A stretch of DNA of 35,183 bases from Anaerolineae bacterium (GTDB lineage: Bacteria; Chloroflexota; Anaerolineae; J102): contig DRQW01000198.1 in assembly GCA_011371305.1 (NCBI GenBank), forward strand, positions 1 through 35,183, given 5' to 3'. The position numbers were made by a program, and so were the translations under genes. How positions within the stretch are numbered: the first letter of the stretch is position 1; every line of letters starts with the position of its first letter. Positions 9,025 to 16,084 of the stretch are shown one piece after another. The notes beneath the pieces are model-generated. The model ran no database searches. It saw only the letters and a program-made list of their open reading frames with translations, and was not told the origin of the DNA.

Positions 9025-9055
9025 AGTATATCAAATCCCGATTTGATGATAAAAT
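9025..9055. promoter_or_regulatory. Overlapping divergent promoters with a central palindrome
   Basis: For the ABC gene (minus strand) TTATCA-16-TATACT is visible, with 6 nt between the -10 box and ATG. For the glycosyltransferase (plus strand) TAAAAT (9050-9055) stands 6 nt before ATG 9062; its -35 box is weak. Between them lies the perfect palindrome ATCAAATC-CC-GATTTGAT (9030-9047), placed in the spacer of both promoters, where a dimeric repressor could block both. Both mRNAs would be leaderless. Confidence 0.5.
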
Positions 9056-9061
9056 GCGGCC

Positions 9062-10162
9062 ATGCACGTCGTCATGCTCTCGAAAGCCTGCATCGTAGGC
9101 GCGTATCAGAAAAAACTGGAGGAACTGGCCCGTTTCCCTGACCTCCGACTTACAGTGATCGTGCCCCCAAGCTGGAAAGATGACCGGGGAGAACAACGGC
9201 TGGAGCGCGTCTTTACTCAGGGATATGTCTTGCGGGTGTCGCCCATCGCGTTCAACGGCCATTTTCACTTCCATTTTTATCCTCGATTAGCCGCTGAACT
9301 GGACGAGCTGCAGCCTGATCTCTTGCACATCGATGAAGAACCTTACAATTTGGCTACCTGGCTGGCCATGCGCCAGGCCGTCCGACGCAAGATCCCAGCG
9401 ATCTTTTTTACCTGGCAAAACCTGTATCGCACGTATCCCCCGCCCTTCCGCTGGTGGGAAGGCTACAACTATCAGCATGCTGCGCATGCCATCGCGGGAA
9501 ATCATGACGCGGCCGAGGTGTTGCGAGCCAAAGGCTTCCGTGGCCCCATCGCCATCATCCCCCAATTCGGCGTGGACCCCGACCTGTTCGCGCCGTCCGA
9601 TGCACCGCGCGCTTCCCACCTCCCTTTCACCATCGGTTATGCAGGAGGGCTAGTCCGGGCCAAAGGCGTGGACCTGTTGTTGCGGGCCTGCGCCCAACTT
9701 GCTCTCCCGTGGGAACTTCATCTGGCCGGGACGGGACCGGAAGCGGATTCTCTCAAGACATTGGCCGCGTCCTTAGGGATCGGCGAGCGGGTGCGCTGGT
9801 TGGGCAAGCTCTCCTCCCTGGCCATGCCCGAATTCCTTCGCGGCCTCGACGTGCTGGTACTTCCCTCACGCACCATGCCCAACTGGAAAGAGCAATTCGG
9901 ACGGGTGTTGGTCGAGGCCATGGCCTGTAAAACGCCCGTCATCGGCTCCGACAGCGGCGAAATCCCCCACGTCATCGGCGATGCCGGCCTGATCTTTCCG
10001 GAAAATCATGTGGACGCCCTGGCCGGGCACCTACGCCTCCTCGCGACGGACGCGACGTTACGAAAGACCTTGGGCCAACGCGGGCGTGCCCGCGTCCTAC
10101 AGCGCTTTACCCAGGCCCAAGTTGCACGAGCTACCTATCAGGTCTATCAGGCACTGTTCTGA
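9062..10162 (+). CDS. Family 4-type (GT-B) glycosyltransferase
   Basis: The 366-residue protein has the two Rossmann-like halves of GT-B enzymes. The N-terminal acceptor half ends around 'IAIIPQFGVDPDLFAP'. The C-terminal donor half begins with 'IGYAGGLVRAKGVDLLLRA' and contains 'LAGTGPEADSL' and the nucleotide-sugar motif 'EQFGRVLVEAMACKTPVIGSD', followed by 'GEIPHVIGDAGLIF'. The E-x7-E form (E..GRVLVEA) is typical of GT4 retaining enzymes. The donor and acceptor sugars cannot be assigned. No Shine-Dalgarno is present and the -10 box is 6 nt upstream, so translation is probably leaderless. The last two codons and the stop lie inside a dispersed repeat that occurs again at the right end of the window. 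Confidence 0.9.
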   Translation: MHVVMLSKACIVGAYQKKLEELARFPDLRLTVIVPPSWKDDRGEQRLERVFTQGYVLRVSPIAFNGHFHFHFYPRLAAELDELQPDLLHIDEEPYNLATWLAMRQAVRRKIPAIFFTWQNLYRTYPPPFRWWEGYNYQHAAHAIAGNHDAAEVLRAKGFRGPIAIIPQFGVDPDLFAPSDAPRASHLPFTIGYAGGLVRAKGVDLLLRACAQLALPWELHLAGTGPEADSLKTLAASLGIGERVRWLGKLSSLAMPEFLRGLDVLVLPSRTMPNWKEQFGRVLVEAMACKTPVIGSDSGEIPHVIGDAGLIFPENHVDALAGHLRLLATDATLRKTLGQRGRARVLQRFTQAQVARATYQVYQALF

Positions 10163-10305
10163 AAATAGAGTTGGTAAACCGAGAAACCAGTAGGCCGGGT
10201 GGGGGAGCGAATCGGCCCGGTTTCCCTGGTTTCCCTGGTTTCCTGGTTTCCAGGTATCCCGGGCTACCGCCCACGATTTTCGTTCGTATCGGCGCGCGGC
10301 CGCGC
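10154..10305 (+). repeat. Dispersed ~140-bp repeat, copy 1, with terminal palindrome
   Basis: This copy matches the reverse complement of 35043-35183 with roughly 80-85 percent identity by eye. It runs from the last codons of the glycosyltransferase gene through short tandem GGTTTCCCT-like units (about 10217-10252) to the core TTTTCGTTCGTATCGGCG. It ends in the perfect 12-bp palindrome GCGCGGCCGCGC (10294-10305). It fills the 170-bp gap between two convergent genes and encodes nothing visible. Confidence 0.75.
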
Positions 10306-10332
10306 GTGGTGCCTGCTCGCCCTCGGCAACCA

Positions 10333-10566
10333 TCACACCACTGGTTCAGGAGGGGTATCGGGCAATGCATCGATGGGCGCGTTTTGCCAACGATCCCCTT
10401 CCTCGATCAACATGACCGGGATATCGTCTCGGATAGGATACTTGCGCGCACAGGTCTGGCAAACCAGCCATGTACCCTTGACCAATTCCAAATGCCCCGC
10501 AGTATCATCCTCCTGCACACATGCGGGACATCGTAAAATCTCCAGGAGTTCGGGAGCAATGCTCAT
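10333..10566 (-). CDS. Trm112-like zinc-binding protein (YcaR/UPF0434 type)
   Basis: The 77-residue protein has the Trm112 pattern: '[10 protein letters not shown]' near the N-terminus, '[20 protein letters not shown]' in the middle, and a C-terminal acidic tail. The two Cys pairs (CPAC and CQTC) form the zinc site. Family members activate methyltransferases or have uncharacterised roles in bacteria. ATG 10566 has a GAGGT site 8 nt upstream and matches the family N-terminus ('[10 protein letters not shown]'). An in-frame ATG at 10632 would add 22 residues with a further CPGC motif but has no ribosome site. It lies between two plus-strand genes and stands alone. Confidence 0.8.
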   Translation of the reverse strand: MSIAPELLEILRCPACVQEDDTAGHLELVKGTWLVCQTCARKYPIRDDIPVMLIEEGDRWQNAPIDALPDTPPEPVV

Positions 10567-10711
10567 CAGGGATACCTCGTTAAAGTGGGGTTCAAATCGA
10601 TGACATCCTGGGCAAGTATAGCCCGAACCCATTAGGAAGGCAAACGCTCATCTACGTTGAAAAGGGGTAGCTTCTAAGTCTCTTGGGCGTTTTCCCAGGA
10701 AATATCCACGC

Positions 10712-10740
10712 TTCCCAAAATCCCTCATCTGATCTACAAT
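10712..10740 (+). promoter_or_regulatory. Probable thiolase promoter
   Basis: TTCCCA (10712-10717) and TACAAT (10735-10740) are separated by 17 bp, about 48 bp before the thiolase ATG. Four and five of six bases match the sigma-70 consensus. Confidence 0.4.
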
Positions 10741-10788
10741 CGTGGCAAATGCTTTCGCGTTCCCAACGAATGAAGGAGATTCCCGTCC

Positions 10789-11937
10789 ATGGCTGAAGCC
10801 TACATCATTTCCGCGGTACGTACTCCGATTGGACGCCGGCGGGGGATGTTCAGCGACATCCTGCCCCTGACCCTGGCTACAGTGGCAGTGAAAGAAGCGG
10901 TTGCACGGGCCGGGATTGAACCGAATCTGGTGGATGATGTCATCATGGGATGTGTGACGCCCCTGGGCGAACAGGGGGCGAACATCGCCCGCTTGACCGT
11001 CCTCAACGCCCGCTTCCCTGTGACTGTGCCCGGTGTGACCATTAACCGCATGTGCGGGTCGAGTCAGCAGGCTTTGCACTTCGCGGCCCAGGCAATCCTG
11101 GCAGGGGATATGGATATCGTCGTGGCTGCCGGGGTAGAACACATGACACGCGTGCCCATGATGTCCGACTATCCCCAGACCTGGCCCGAGGACTTCCCCT
11201 ACCAGCTGGTGCATCAAGGCATCTCGGCCGAGCTCATCGCGGAGAAATGGGGCCTTACACGTATGCTGCTGGATCAGTTTGGTTTTGAGAGCCATAGGAA
11301 AGCAGCGCGGGCCACCCGTGAAGGGTGGTTCAATAGCGAGATCATCCCCATGGAAATCCCTTATGATAGTGGCACGCGTACTGTGACCATCGACGAAGGC
11401 ATCCGCTTCGACACAAGTTTAGATAAAATGTTGGCCCTGAAACCTGCGTTCAAGGAGGATGGGGTGATCACCGCGGGCAACAGCAGCCAGATCAGCGACG
11501 GGGCGGCCGCGCTGGTGGTGGCCTCGGAAGATGCAGTGAAGCGGTTGGGGCTGAAGCCGATGGCTCGATTGGTGACTCGCGTTGTGATCGGGGATGACCC
11601 CGTGCTCATGCTGGCAGGTGTGATCCCGGCCACGCGACAAGTTCTGGCCCGCGCGGGCCTGCGTGTGGAGGATATCGATGTGTTTGAGGTGAATGAAGCT
11701 TTCGCATCGGTGGTATTGGCGTGGATGGCTGAGATTCAACCTCCCGATCCAGACAGGGTGAACCCGCGCGGGGGTGCTATCGCGCTGGGGCATCCCTTGG
11801 GCGCTAGCGGTGCACGCATCATGACTACCCTGGTCCACGAATTGGCCCAAATCGGTGGACGTTATGGCCTACAGGTCATGTGCATCGGGCACGGCATGGC
11901 CACCGCAACCATCGTGGAAAATCTGATGGATAGATAA
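10789..11937 (+). CDS. Acetyl-CoA C-acyltransferase (thiolase)
   Basis: The 382-residue enzyme has the thiolase fold. The nucleophile Cys89 lies in '[11 protein letters not shown]'; 'NEAFA' is at about 302-306; His335 is in '[17 protein letters not shown]'; and Cys365 is in '[12 protein letters not shown]'. It condenses or cleaves acyl-CoA and 3-ketoacyl-CoA in beta-oxidation or acetoacetyl-CoA synthesis; direction cannot be told. The third motif usually reads CIGGG; here it is CIGHG, a small deviation next to the catalytic Cys. AAGGAGA lies about 9 nt before the ATG. No other beta-oxidation genes are nearby. The stop codon is 3 bp from that of the convergent CHAT gene. Confidence 0.92.
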   Translation: MAEAYIISAVRTPIGRRRGMFSDILPLTLATVAVKEAVARAGIEPNLVDDVIMGCVTPLGEQGANIARLTVLNARFPVTVPGVTINRMCGSSQQALHFAAQAILAGDMDIVVAAGVEHMTRVPMMSDYPQTWPEDFPYQLVHQGISAELIAEKWGLTRMLLDQFGFESHRKAARATREGWFNSEIIPMEIPYDSGTRTVTIDEGIRFDTSLDKMLALKPAFKEDGVITAGNSSQISDGAAALVVASEDAVKRLGLKPMARLVTRVVIGDDPVLMLAGVIPATRQVLARAGLRVEDIDVFEVNEAFASVVLAWMAEIQPPDPDRVNPRGGAIALGHPLGASGARIMTTLVHELAQIGGRYGLQVMCIGHGMATATIVENLMDR

Positions 11938-11940
11938 GTC

Positions 11941-13518
11941 TCAACTCCCTATCAAAGCTTCAATGGTTTCCAGGGTATCCTCCAGGGCCAGGATACGCTC
12001 GTGCAGGGAAAAGATGTCGTTTTTTAGATCATAAGGAACATACTCGCCCGCGTCTTCCAACGCATTCCGCTCCGCTTCCTTTTGGGCGACTTGCTCGCGC
12101 AACCGTTCCAGCTCCCGACATGCCTCGGATGCACGCCACTGCAACACGTCGGCCATCTCATCCAGTTCCCTCTCCAGTTTATCACGATTTCGTTCGTATC
12201 GACGCAGACGCCATGCCTCTGGGCCAGTGGCATCCGCGGCCAGACCATCGAGCTGAAGAAGAATCCGTTGGAGCCGGCTATCCAGCAGATGGTAGCGGTC
12301 GAGGAGAGTCGTGGTGTCGGCATTACGATAACGATAAAGGAGATGACGGGGAGGTTCAGGCGCTTCGGGGCATGGATGCCTGGTCGGGGCTTTTTCGATT
12401 GCGGACGGATCAAAGATGACGCCATCCTTGGACCGGAGATAAAGGACCGGGGTAGCGAATCCACGATCATCGGGGAAAGCCAGGAGACAGGCATTGCGGG
12501 CCAGGGTAACCGCAAAATCCACATGCCCAGCCCACTTCCCTGTGCAAAGCCGTCGGTAGAAGGTTTCGGCAAACTGAATGGCCACATCGTCACGGATGGG
12601 GTACTGCATGGCCACCACCGCTGGAATGCCCGCCCGCAACAAAGCCGGGACCACGCCCCAAAAGCCCTCGCCCTCAGGCCGTTCACTCACCTCTCCCACC
12701 TCGCACCCATTGAGCACCACCAGCCGCAGGCTCTTGTGATTGCCCAGCAGGCTTTGCAATTCGATTTCCGAAATCCAATCCTCATCCTCCCCCGATTGAA
12801 GAGGCCCCCCGGCCGCATTCAACCGCAAACGCCCGTGCATCGTTCCATCCGCATCTTCCTCAAAGACGCCATGCCCGATGAAATGCAAAATGGCATAACG
12901 ATCCTCCGCAAGCGCGTCATCCAGGGCCTGCCGCGTGACGCGCCCCTTGAGTACCCGGTAGGGTATCTGAGCTGCATCCAGGGCCTGGGTGATCACGCGC
13001 TCCTCCCGGGCGGTGTCCAGGTTCCCCACCTCGGGGATGACGATGAGCGTGGGGGGCAAACCATCTAACTGCAAGCTCTCGATGTTGCCATATTCCAGGT
13101 TGAGCAACTGGCGCGTCAACAGGGTGTCGATTTGCGTGGCCAGGAAAACGTCCTGATGGTGCATGAATTCCCAGGGCAGGGTGGCCAGTTCCATGGCCTC
13201 ATCGTCGATGTTCAGACGTAGCCGCAGGCTCGCGCCTTCTTCCCCCTTCACCCGTTGGGAGAACAGCGCGAAGAACAGATCTTGCACCTGGCCTTGGAAC
13301 AACGCCCGAAAGAGTGTATTTCCTATTTCCCGAAAGAGTGCTCGCGAAGTGGTAAAAGGCTCTTCCCGGACCTGCGTCAATTTCTCTTGAAATGCCGAGG
13401 CGAAGAGCGCGTGGGAATCCAGATGGGCTTCGGCCAGGCCGCTCTCGGGCGCCTGGGCTGTGACGCGAAATCCATCGGAGGCTTTCGTAATGCGGATGTC
13501 GAGGTCGATAACCATCAT
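11941..13518 (-). CDS. CHAT-domain protein (caspase-like fold) with C-terminal coiled coil
   Basis: The protein has 525 residues from ATG 13518. The CHAT (caspase HetF-associated with TPRs) domain occupies about residues 135-370. It has the His motif 'ILHFIGHG' (catalytic His about 216) and the Cys motif 'VVLNGCEVG' (Cys about 272), so the protease dyad is intact. 'WGVVPALLRAGIPAVVAMQYPI' is the typical CHAT strand-helix after the Cys. The first 130 residues resemble the N-terminal region often found before CHAT. The last 120 residues are charged and heptad-like ('LERELDEMADVLQWRASEACRELERLREQV'), a coiled coil. No TPRs or partner substrate gene are present. CHAT proteases cut specific partners, sometimes in defence (as in gRAMP/Craspase or gasdermin systems). 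Here the partner is unknown; the divergent neighbour is a membrane protein. A TTG at 13569 is a less likely start. Confidence 0.82.
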   Translation of the reverse strand: MMVIDLDIRITKASDGFRVTAQAPESGLAEAHLDSHALFASAFQEKLTQVREEPFTTSRALFREIGNTLFRALFQGQVQDLFFALFSQRVKGEEGASLRLRLNIDDEAMELATLPWEFMHHQDVFLATQIDTLLTRQLLNLEYGNIESLQLDGLPPTLIVIPEVGNLDTAREERVITQALDAAQIPYRVLKGRVTRQALDDALAEDRYAILHFIGHGVFEEDADGTMHGRLRLNAAGGPLQSGEDEDWISEIELQSLLGNHKSLRLVVLNGCEVGEVSERPEGEGFWGVVPALLRAGIPAVVAMQYPIRDDVAIQFAETFYRRLCTGKWAGHVDFAVTLARNACLLAFPDDRGFATPVLYLRSKDGVIFDPSAIEKAPTRHPCPEAPEPPRHLLYRYRNADTTTLLDRYHLLDSRLQRILLQLDGLAADATGPEAWRLRRYERNRDKLERELDEMADVLQWRASEACRELERLREQVAQKEAERNALEDAGEYVPYDLKNDIFSLHERILALEDTLETIEALIGS

Positions 13519-13577
13519 ATCGCGTGGACAAAAAGACAGAGGAAGATGCGTTCGGTGGTTGATGAACAAGAGGAAAT

Positions 13578-13606
13578 TTGCTCTTCAGAATGGGTGAAGC
13601 TAGAAT
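13578..13606 (+). promoter_or_regulatory. Promoter of the polytopic membrane protein, leaderless
   Basis: TTGCTC (13578-13583) and TAGAAT (13601-13606) are 17 bp apart, and ATG 13614 follows the -10 box after 7 nt. No Shine-Dalgarno is visible, which fits a leaderless mRNA. Confidence 0.5.
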
Positions 13607-13613
13607 GGCCGGG

Positions 13614-14420
13614 ATGAAAGTCTACCGCGATCATCTTAGCGTTACCACATGGATCGTCCTGGCTTCGCTGACGATGGGCCTGTTGCTCCAATGGCCCGAA
13701 CGGGTTTACACCCTCTGGGCCTTTGGTTCCCCCATCGATTTGCGGATATCGGGGGCGTTTGTGGCCGGGCTCGTGGCGTTGGCTGCGACTTGGGCGGGCA
13801 CGGAAGCGGTTTTACGCACCCATCCGCGTGCGGCGCGGCTCAGACACACCTATCGCTTCTGGGGCTTGCCTTCGGCCATGACCCTGACCGGCGCGACCTT
13901 GCTCCCTACCATCCAGAATCCTAGCCTGTGGTTGCTGATCCTCGCCGCGGTGGGGACAGGGCTGGCGGTGAGCATCGCGGGGGAATATCATACCGTGGAT
14001 CGAGAAGAGGCCGCATACACCAAGGCCCGCTGGTTACTGAACATCCTGGCCTACCTGTTGGCTGGGATTACATTTGTGCTTATCTATCTTGCCCGCAGTC
14101 GGTCATTGGTTTCGGCCACACTTATCGCCCTGGTGGCGGGCATGTTAGCGATGGACCTATTGCGAGATAGTAGCAGAGGCACAGGTGAGGTTATGCTCTC
14201 CAGCGGACTGATCGCGTTCCTTTTGGCGCAAATCACGGTCCTCCTCAACTACTGGCCGTTCCCCACCCTGCGGGTGGCACTTCTGTTACTGATGGCCTTT
14301 TATCTGATGGTGGGGCTTGTTCAGACGCATTTGCGCGGCCATCTGACTTTCAGGCGGGCACTGGAATATTTAACGATCTCGGGGGTGGTGGTAGCGATCA
14401 TCGTGCTCTTTCCAAAATGA
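13614..14420 (+). CDS. Polytopic membrane protein of unknown function
   Basis: The 268-residue protein has about eight hydrophobic helices with short loops (for example 'WIVLASLTMGLLLQW', 'GAFVAGLVALAATWAGTEAVL', 'WLLILAAVGTGLAVSIAGEY', 'ILAYLLAGITFVLIYLA', 'VVAIIVLF'). Charged groups cluster in one loop, 'EYHTVDREEAAYTKARW'. It resembles the DUF5656-type proteins seen in Chloroflexota, but I cannot confirm that without a search. No enzymatic motif is visible. It shares its upstream region with the divergent CHAT gene. Start ATG 13614 is chosen from the promoter position; ATGs at 13590 and 13605 are in frame. Confidence 0.75.
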   Translation: MKVYRDHLSVTTWIVLASLTMGLLLQWPERVYTLWAFGSPIDLRISGAFVAGLVALAATWAGTEAVLRTHPRAARLRHTYRFWGLPSAMTLTGATLLPTIQNPSLWLLILAAVGTGLAVSIAGEYHTVDREEAAYTKARWLLNILAYLLAGITFVLIYLARSRSLVSATLIALVAGMLAMDLLRDSSRGTGEVMLSSGLIAFLLAQITVLLNYWPFPTLRVALLLLMAFYLMVGLVQTHLRGHLTFRRALEYLTISGVVVAIIVLFPK

Positions 14421-14461
14421 GAAAAAAATCGACAAATTTTCAAAATTTCCTGATTTTACCC

Positions 14462-14694
14462 GTAACCTTTCAGCCACATCTTCGTCTTGAGGTTATAGCC
14501 AGGATAAATGAAGGCAAGGACGGGAAGGGGGAACCTGTTCTTGCTGGATATCCTGGCAACCGCCGCAAGCGCGACTTGCGGCCGACATGAGCACCACACG
14601 AGATTTGTCGGGGGACGGATCTCAAGCAATGCGCTTGTGTGCTCAGTCGCTTCTCTGGCAGGGACGTCGTTAAATCGGCGTCCCTGCTTTTTTG
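14462..14694 (+). ncRNA. Unidentified structured RNA ending in an intrinsic terminator
   Basis: The 294-bp gap holds at least five good stems in order. GTAACCT (14462-14468) pairs with AGGTTAT (14490-14496). GCCAGGATA (14498-14506) pairs with TATCCTGGC (14549-14557) and encloses GCAAGGAC/GTTCTTGC (14514-14521/14537-14544) with a purine-rich loop GGGAAGGGGGAACCT. GCCGCAAG/CTTGCGGC follows (14562-14569/14575-14582). GAGCAC..ACA pairs with TGTGCTC and encloses a 10-bp stem GAGATTTGTC/GACGGATCTC (14600-14623) with a GGGG tetraloop. The last stem is the terminator. Some pairs are G-U, as in real RNA. A weak promoter (TCGACA 14429-14434, GATTTT 14452-14457) would start transcription at the first stem. 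The next gene is on the opposite strand, so this is not an ordinary leader. No Rfam family was recognised. Confidence 0.55.
14658..14693 (+). terminator. Strong intrinsic terminator of the structured RNA / membrane-protein transcript
   Basis: GCAGGGACG (14658-14666) pairs with CGTCCCTGC (14679-14687), extended inside by TCG/CGG, and is followed by six T and then GTTTTT. The T run is on the plus strand only, so it ends rightward transcription before the convergent proline dehydrogenase gene. Confidence 0.85.
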
Positions 14695-14714
14695 TTTTTC
14701 AAGACGTCGAGGGG

Positions 14715-15644
14715 TTACTTGCCGACCGCGGCCCGAAGGAAAAAGAACAAATTGGCCGGGCGTTCGGCCAGTCGCCGCATGAAATAGGGGTACCACGATT
14801 CGCCATAGGGGACATACACGCGCATGCGATGGCCTGCGGCTACCAAACGGCGCAATTCATCCCGACGGATGCCGTACAAAAACTGGATCTCCCAAGTATT
14901 GGGATCCACTTCTTGTTCCGCGGCATAGGCGATGACCTGATTGTAAACCACATCATCGTGAGAGCCCAACGCCAGCCGCGCCCCTTTCGCGCGGGCCTCG
15001 GGCGTAAGCATGGTTTTGGACAGGGCAATCAGCTCTTGCTGAATCTTTTCCCGTTTTTGCCATGCGATCTCGGGCGGTTCATCATAGGCACCTTTCACCA
15101 GCCGCAAGTCCGCAATACCTTCATCGATCAATGTTTCCAGGTCCGCGCGGGTGCGATGCAAATACGCCTGCAGCACGGTGCCCACATTATCGAACTCCTG
15201 GCGCAATTCCCGATAGATACGCAAGGTCGTATCCACCAGGGCAGATTCTTCCATATCGATACGCACAAACCGTTGCTTCTCCCGAGCAAGCGCCACAATC
15301 TCTCGCACATTCTCATAACAAAAGGTTTCGTCGATATGCACGCCCATGGCAGATAACTTCAACGAAACACCGCTCTTCAACCCCAAGTCCCCAATGGCTT
15401 GTAATACCGTTTTGTATTCCTCCACACTGGCCCGAGCCAATTCACGATCGGTCACATGCTCCCCCAGATAATCCAAGGTCACCAGTACCCCAGCATCATT
15501 CATCTTTTGGATGACCTTCAATGCGTCCTCCCGTTTTTCCCCTGCCACAAAGCGTCGTGCCATCCGCCGAGCGGGAGGGAAATCCACCGTCATCCGTTGC
15601 ATGGTGCCGCTGTGCGAGAGGGCAATAAGTAGATGCCGTAACAT
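14715..15644 (-). CDS. Proline dehydrogenase (monofunctional PRODH)
   Basis: The 309-residue protein is the short, single-domain form of the FAD enzyme that oxidises L-proline to pyrroline-5-carboxylate in the first step of proline catabolism. The (beta/alpha)8 barrel shows the family strands: 'VLVTLDYLGEHV', 'RFVRIDMEESALVDTTL', 'VLQAYLHRT', 'LRLVKGAYDEPPE', 'ALGSHDDVV', 'WEIQFLYGIR' and the C-terminal helix 'YFMRRLAERPANLFFFLRA', which carries the proline-binding Arg pair (RRLAER). ATG 15644 has GGAG 8 nt upstream; ATG 15650 is closer to that site and less likely. The second enzyme of the pathway (P5C dehydrogenase) is not in the window. The leader on the minus strand is about 130 nt long. 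Confidence 0.9.
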   Translation of the reverse strand: MLRHLLIALSHSGTMQRMTVDFPPARRMARRFVAGEKREDALKVIQKMNDAGVLVTLDYLGEHVTDRELARASVEEYKTVLQAIGDLGLKSGVSLKLSAMGVHIDETFCYENVREIVALAREKQRFVRIDMEESALVDTTLRIYRELRQEFDNVGTVLQAYLHRTRADLETLIDEGIADLRLVKGAYDEPPEIAWQKREKIQQELIALSKTMLTPEARAKGARLALGSHDDVVYNQVIAYAAEQEVDPNTWEIQFLYGIRRDELRRLVAAGHRMRVYVPYGESWYPYFMRRLAERPANLFFFLRAAVGK

Positions 15645-15745
15645 CTTCATTTCTCCAAGGTTTGTGAGCAATGGGAACTACCAACAAGGTCGGATGAACT
15701 GGCGTTTCCAGCATGCACGCAATCACAAGACAGGATACGCCATTG

Positions 15746-15763
15746 TACCCTGTATCCAGGGTA
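15746..15763. promoter_or_regulatory. Palindrome in the proline dehydrogenase leader
   Basis: TACCCTG (15746-15752) and CAGGGTA (15757-15763) form a perfect 7-bp inverted repeat with a 4-nt loop, just downstream of the predicted PRODH promoter. It could be an operator or an RNA hairpin. Confidence 0.35.
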
Positions 15764-15780
15764 ATCTATCTGCCAAATCA

Positions 15781-15810
15781 AGTATATCAGATGGGTTGAA
15801 GGAACACCAA
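15781..15810 (-). promoter_or_regulatory. Probable proline dehydrogenase promoter
   Basis: On the minus strand TTGGTG (complement of 15805-15810) and TATACT (complement of 15781-15786) are 18 bp apart. The rest of the 340-bp gap up to the mraZ promoter shows no gene. Confidence 0.45.
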
Positions 15811-15998
15811 GGGAATCTGCAAAGGCCAGGTTTCGTAGGAAGCCACCACAAGCACGAGCAACCGCACAAAGGCACTCACGAGGCAACGTCCCATGGTTTA
15901 CACAGCTCGTAGCATGGTCATTGCCCGGATGAAACACAAAATTTAATACAAATTTCCAAAGTTAGGCGCTGGTAAGGGAAAAACAAGGGGAATTTCCC

Positions 15999-16027
15999 TT
16001 GCGCAATCGCAGTGCGTGAAGTATAAT
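15999..16027 (+). promoter_or_regulatory. Promoter of the dcw cluster (mraZ promoter)
   Basis: TTGCGC (15999-16004) and a consensus TATAAT (16022-16027) are separated by 17 bp. Transcription would start near 16034. An inverted repeat AAGGGAAA (15974-15981) / TTTCCCTT (15993-16000) overlaps the -35 region and may be a second control site. Confidence 0.7.
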
Positions 16028-16074
16028 GTGGAAACAAGTAGCAGAAAGTGGCAATTTTATCTCAGGAAGTGGCA
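16026..16074 (+). promoter_or_regulatory. Phased GTGG-type boxes, probable MraZ operator
   Basis: Four direct boxes follow the -10 element: ATGTGGAA (16026), AAGTAGCA (16036), AAGTGGCA (16046) and AAGTGGCA (16067). Their GTGG/GTAG cores start at 16028, 16038, 16048 and 16069, spaced 10, 10 and 21 bp, so all lie on one face of the helix. MraZ proteins are known to bind short TGGG/GTGG-type direct repeats with a 10-bp period upstream of their own gene. The position over the start point implies autorepression. Confidence 0.65.
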
Positions 16075-16084
16075 AAAATCATTC

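Noticed and set aside
10217-10252. Tandem GGTTTCCCT-like units considered as a CRISPR array
   Set aside because: The units are 8-9 bp, contiguous and without spacers.
10590-10620. GGGTTCAAATCGA resembles a tRNA T-arm
   Set aside because: No acceptor stem, anticodon arm or D-arm can be built around it.
12082-13068. 328-codon open frame opposite the CHAT gene
   Set aside because: The CHAT reading has clear His and Cys motifs; the opposite frame has no recognisable domain.
11941-13518. CHAT gene as part of a type III-E CRISPR (Craspase) or gasdermin system
   Set aside because: No gRAMP, TPR-CHAT, gasdermin or CRISPR repeat is present in the window.
14515-14623. Possible c-di-AMP (ydaO/yuaA) riboswitch suggested by the GGGGGAACC phrase
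   Set aside because: The other hallmarks of that family (GGGUGAAUC-like and GCUAACCUCGUAGGCG-like segments) are absent and no gene follows on the same strand.
16016-16084. Longer MraZ starting at an upstream in-frame GTG
   Set aside because: It would lie across the -10 box and operator, and the extra residues are not part of the MraZ fold.
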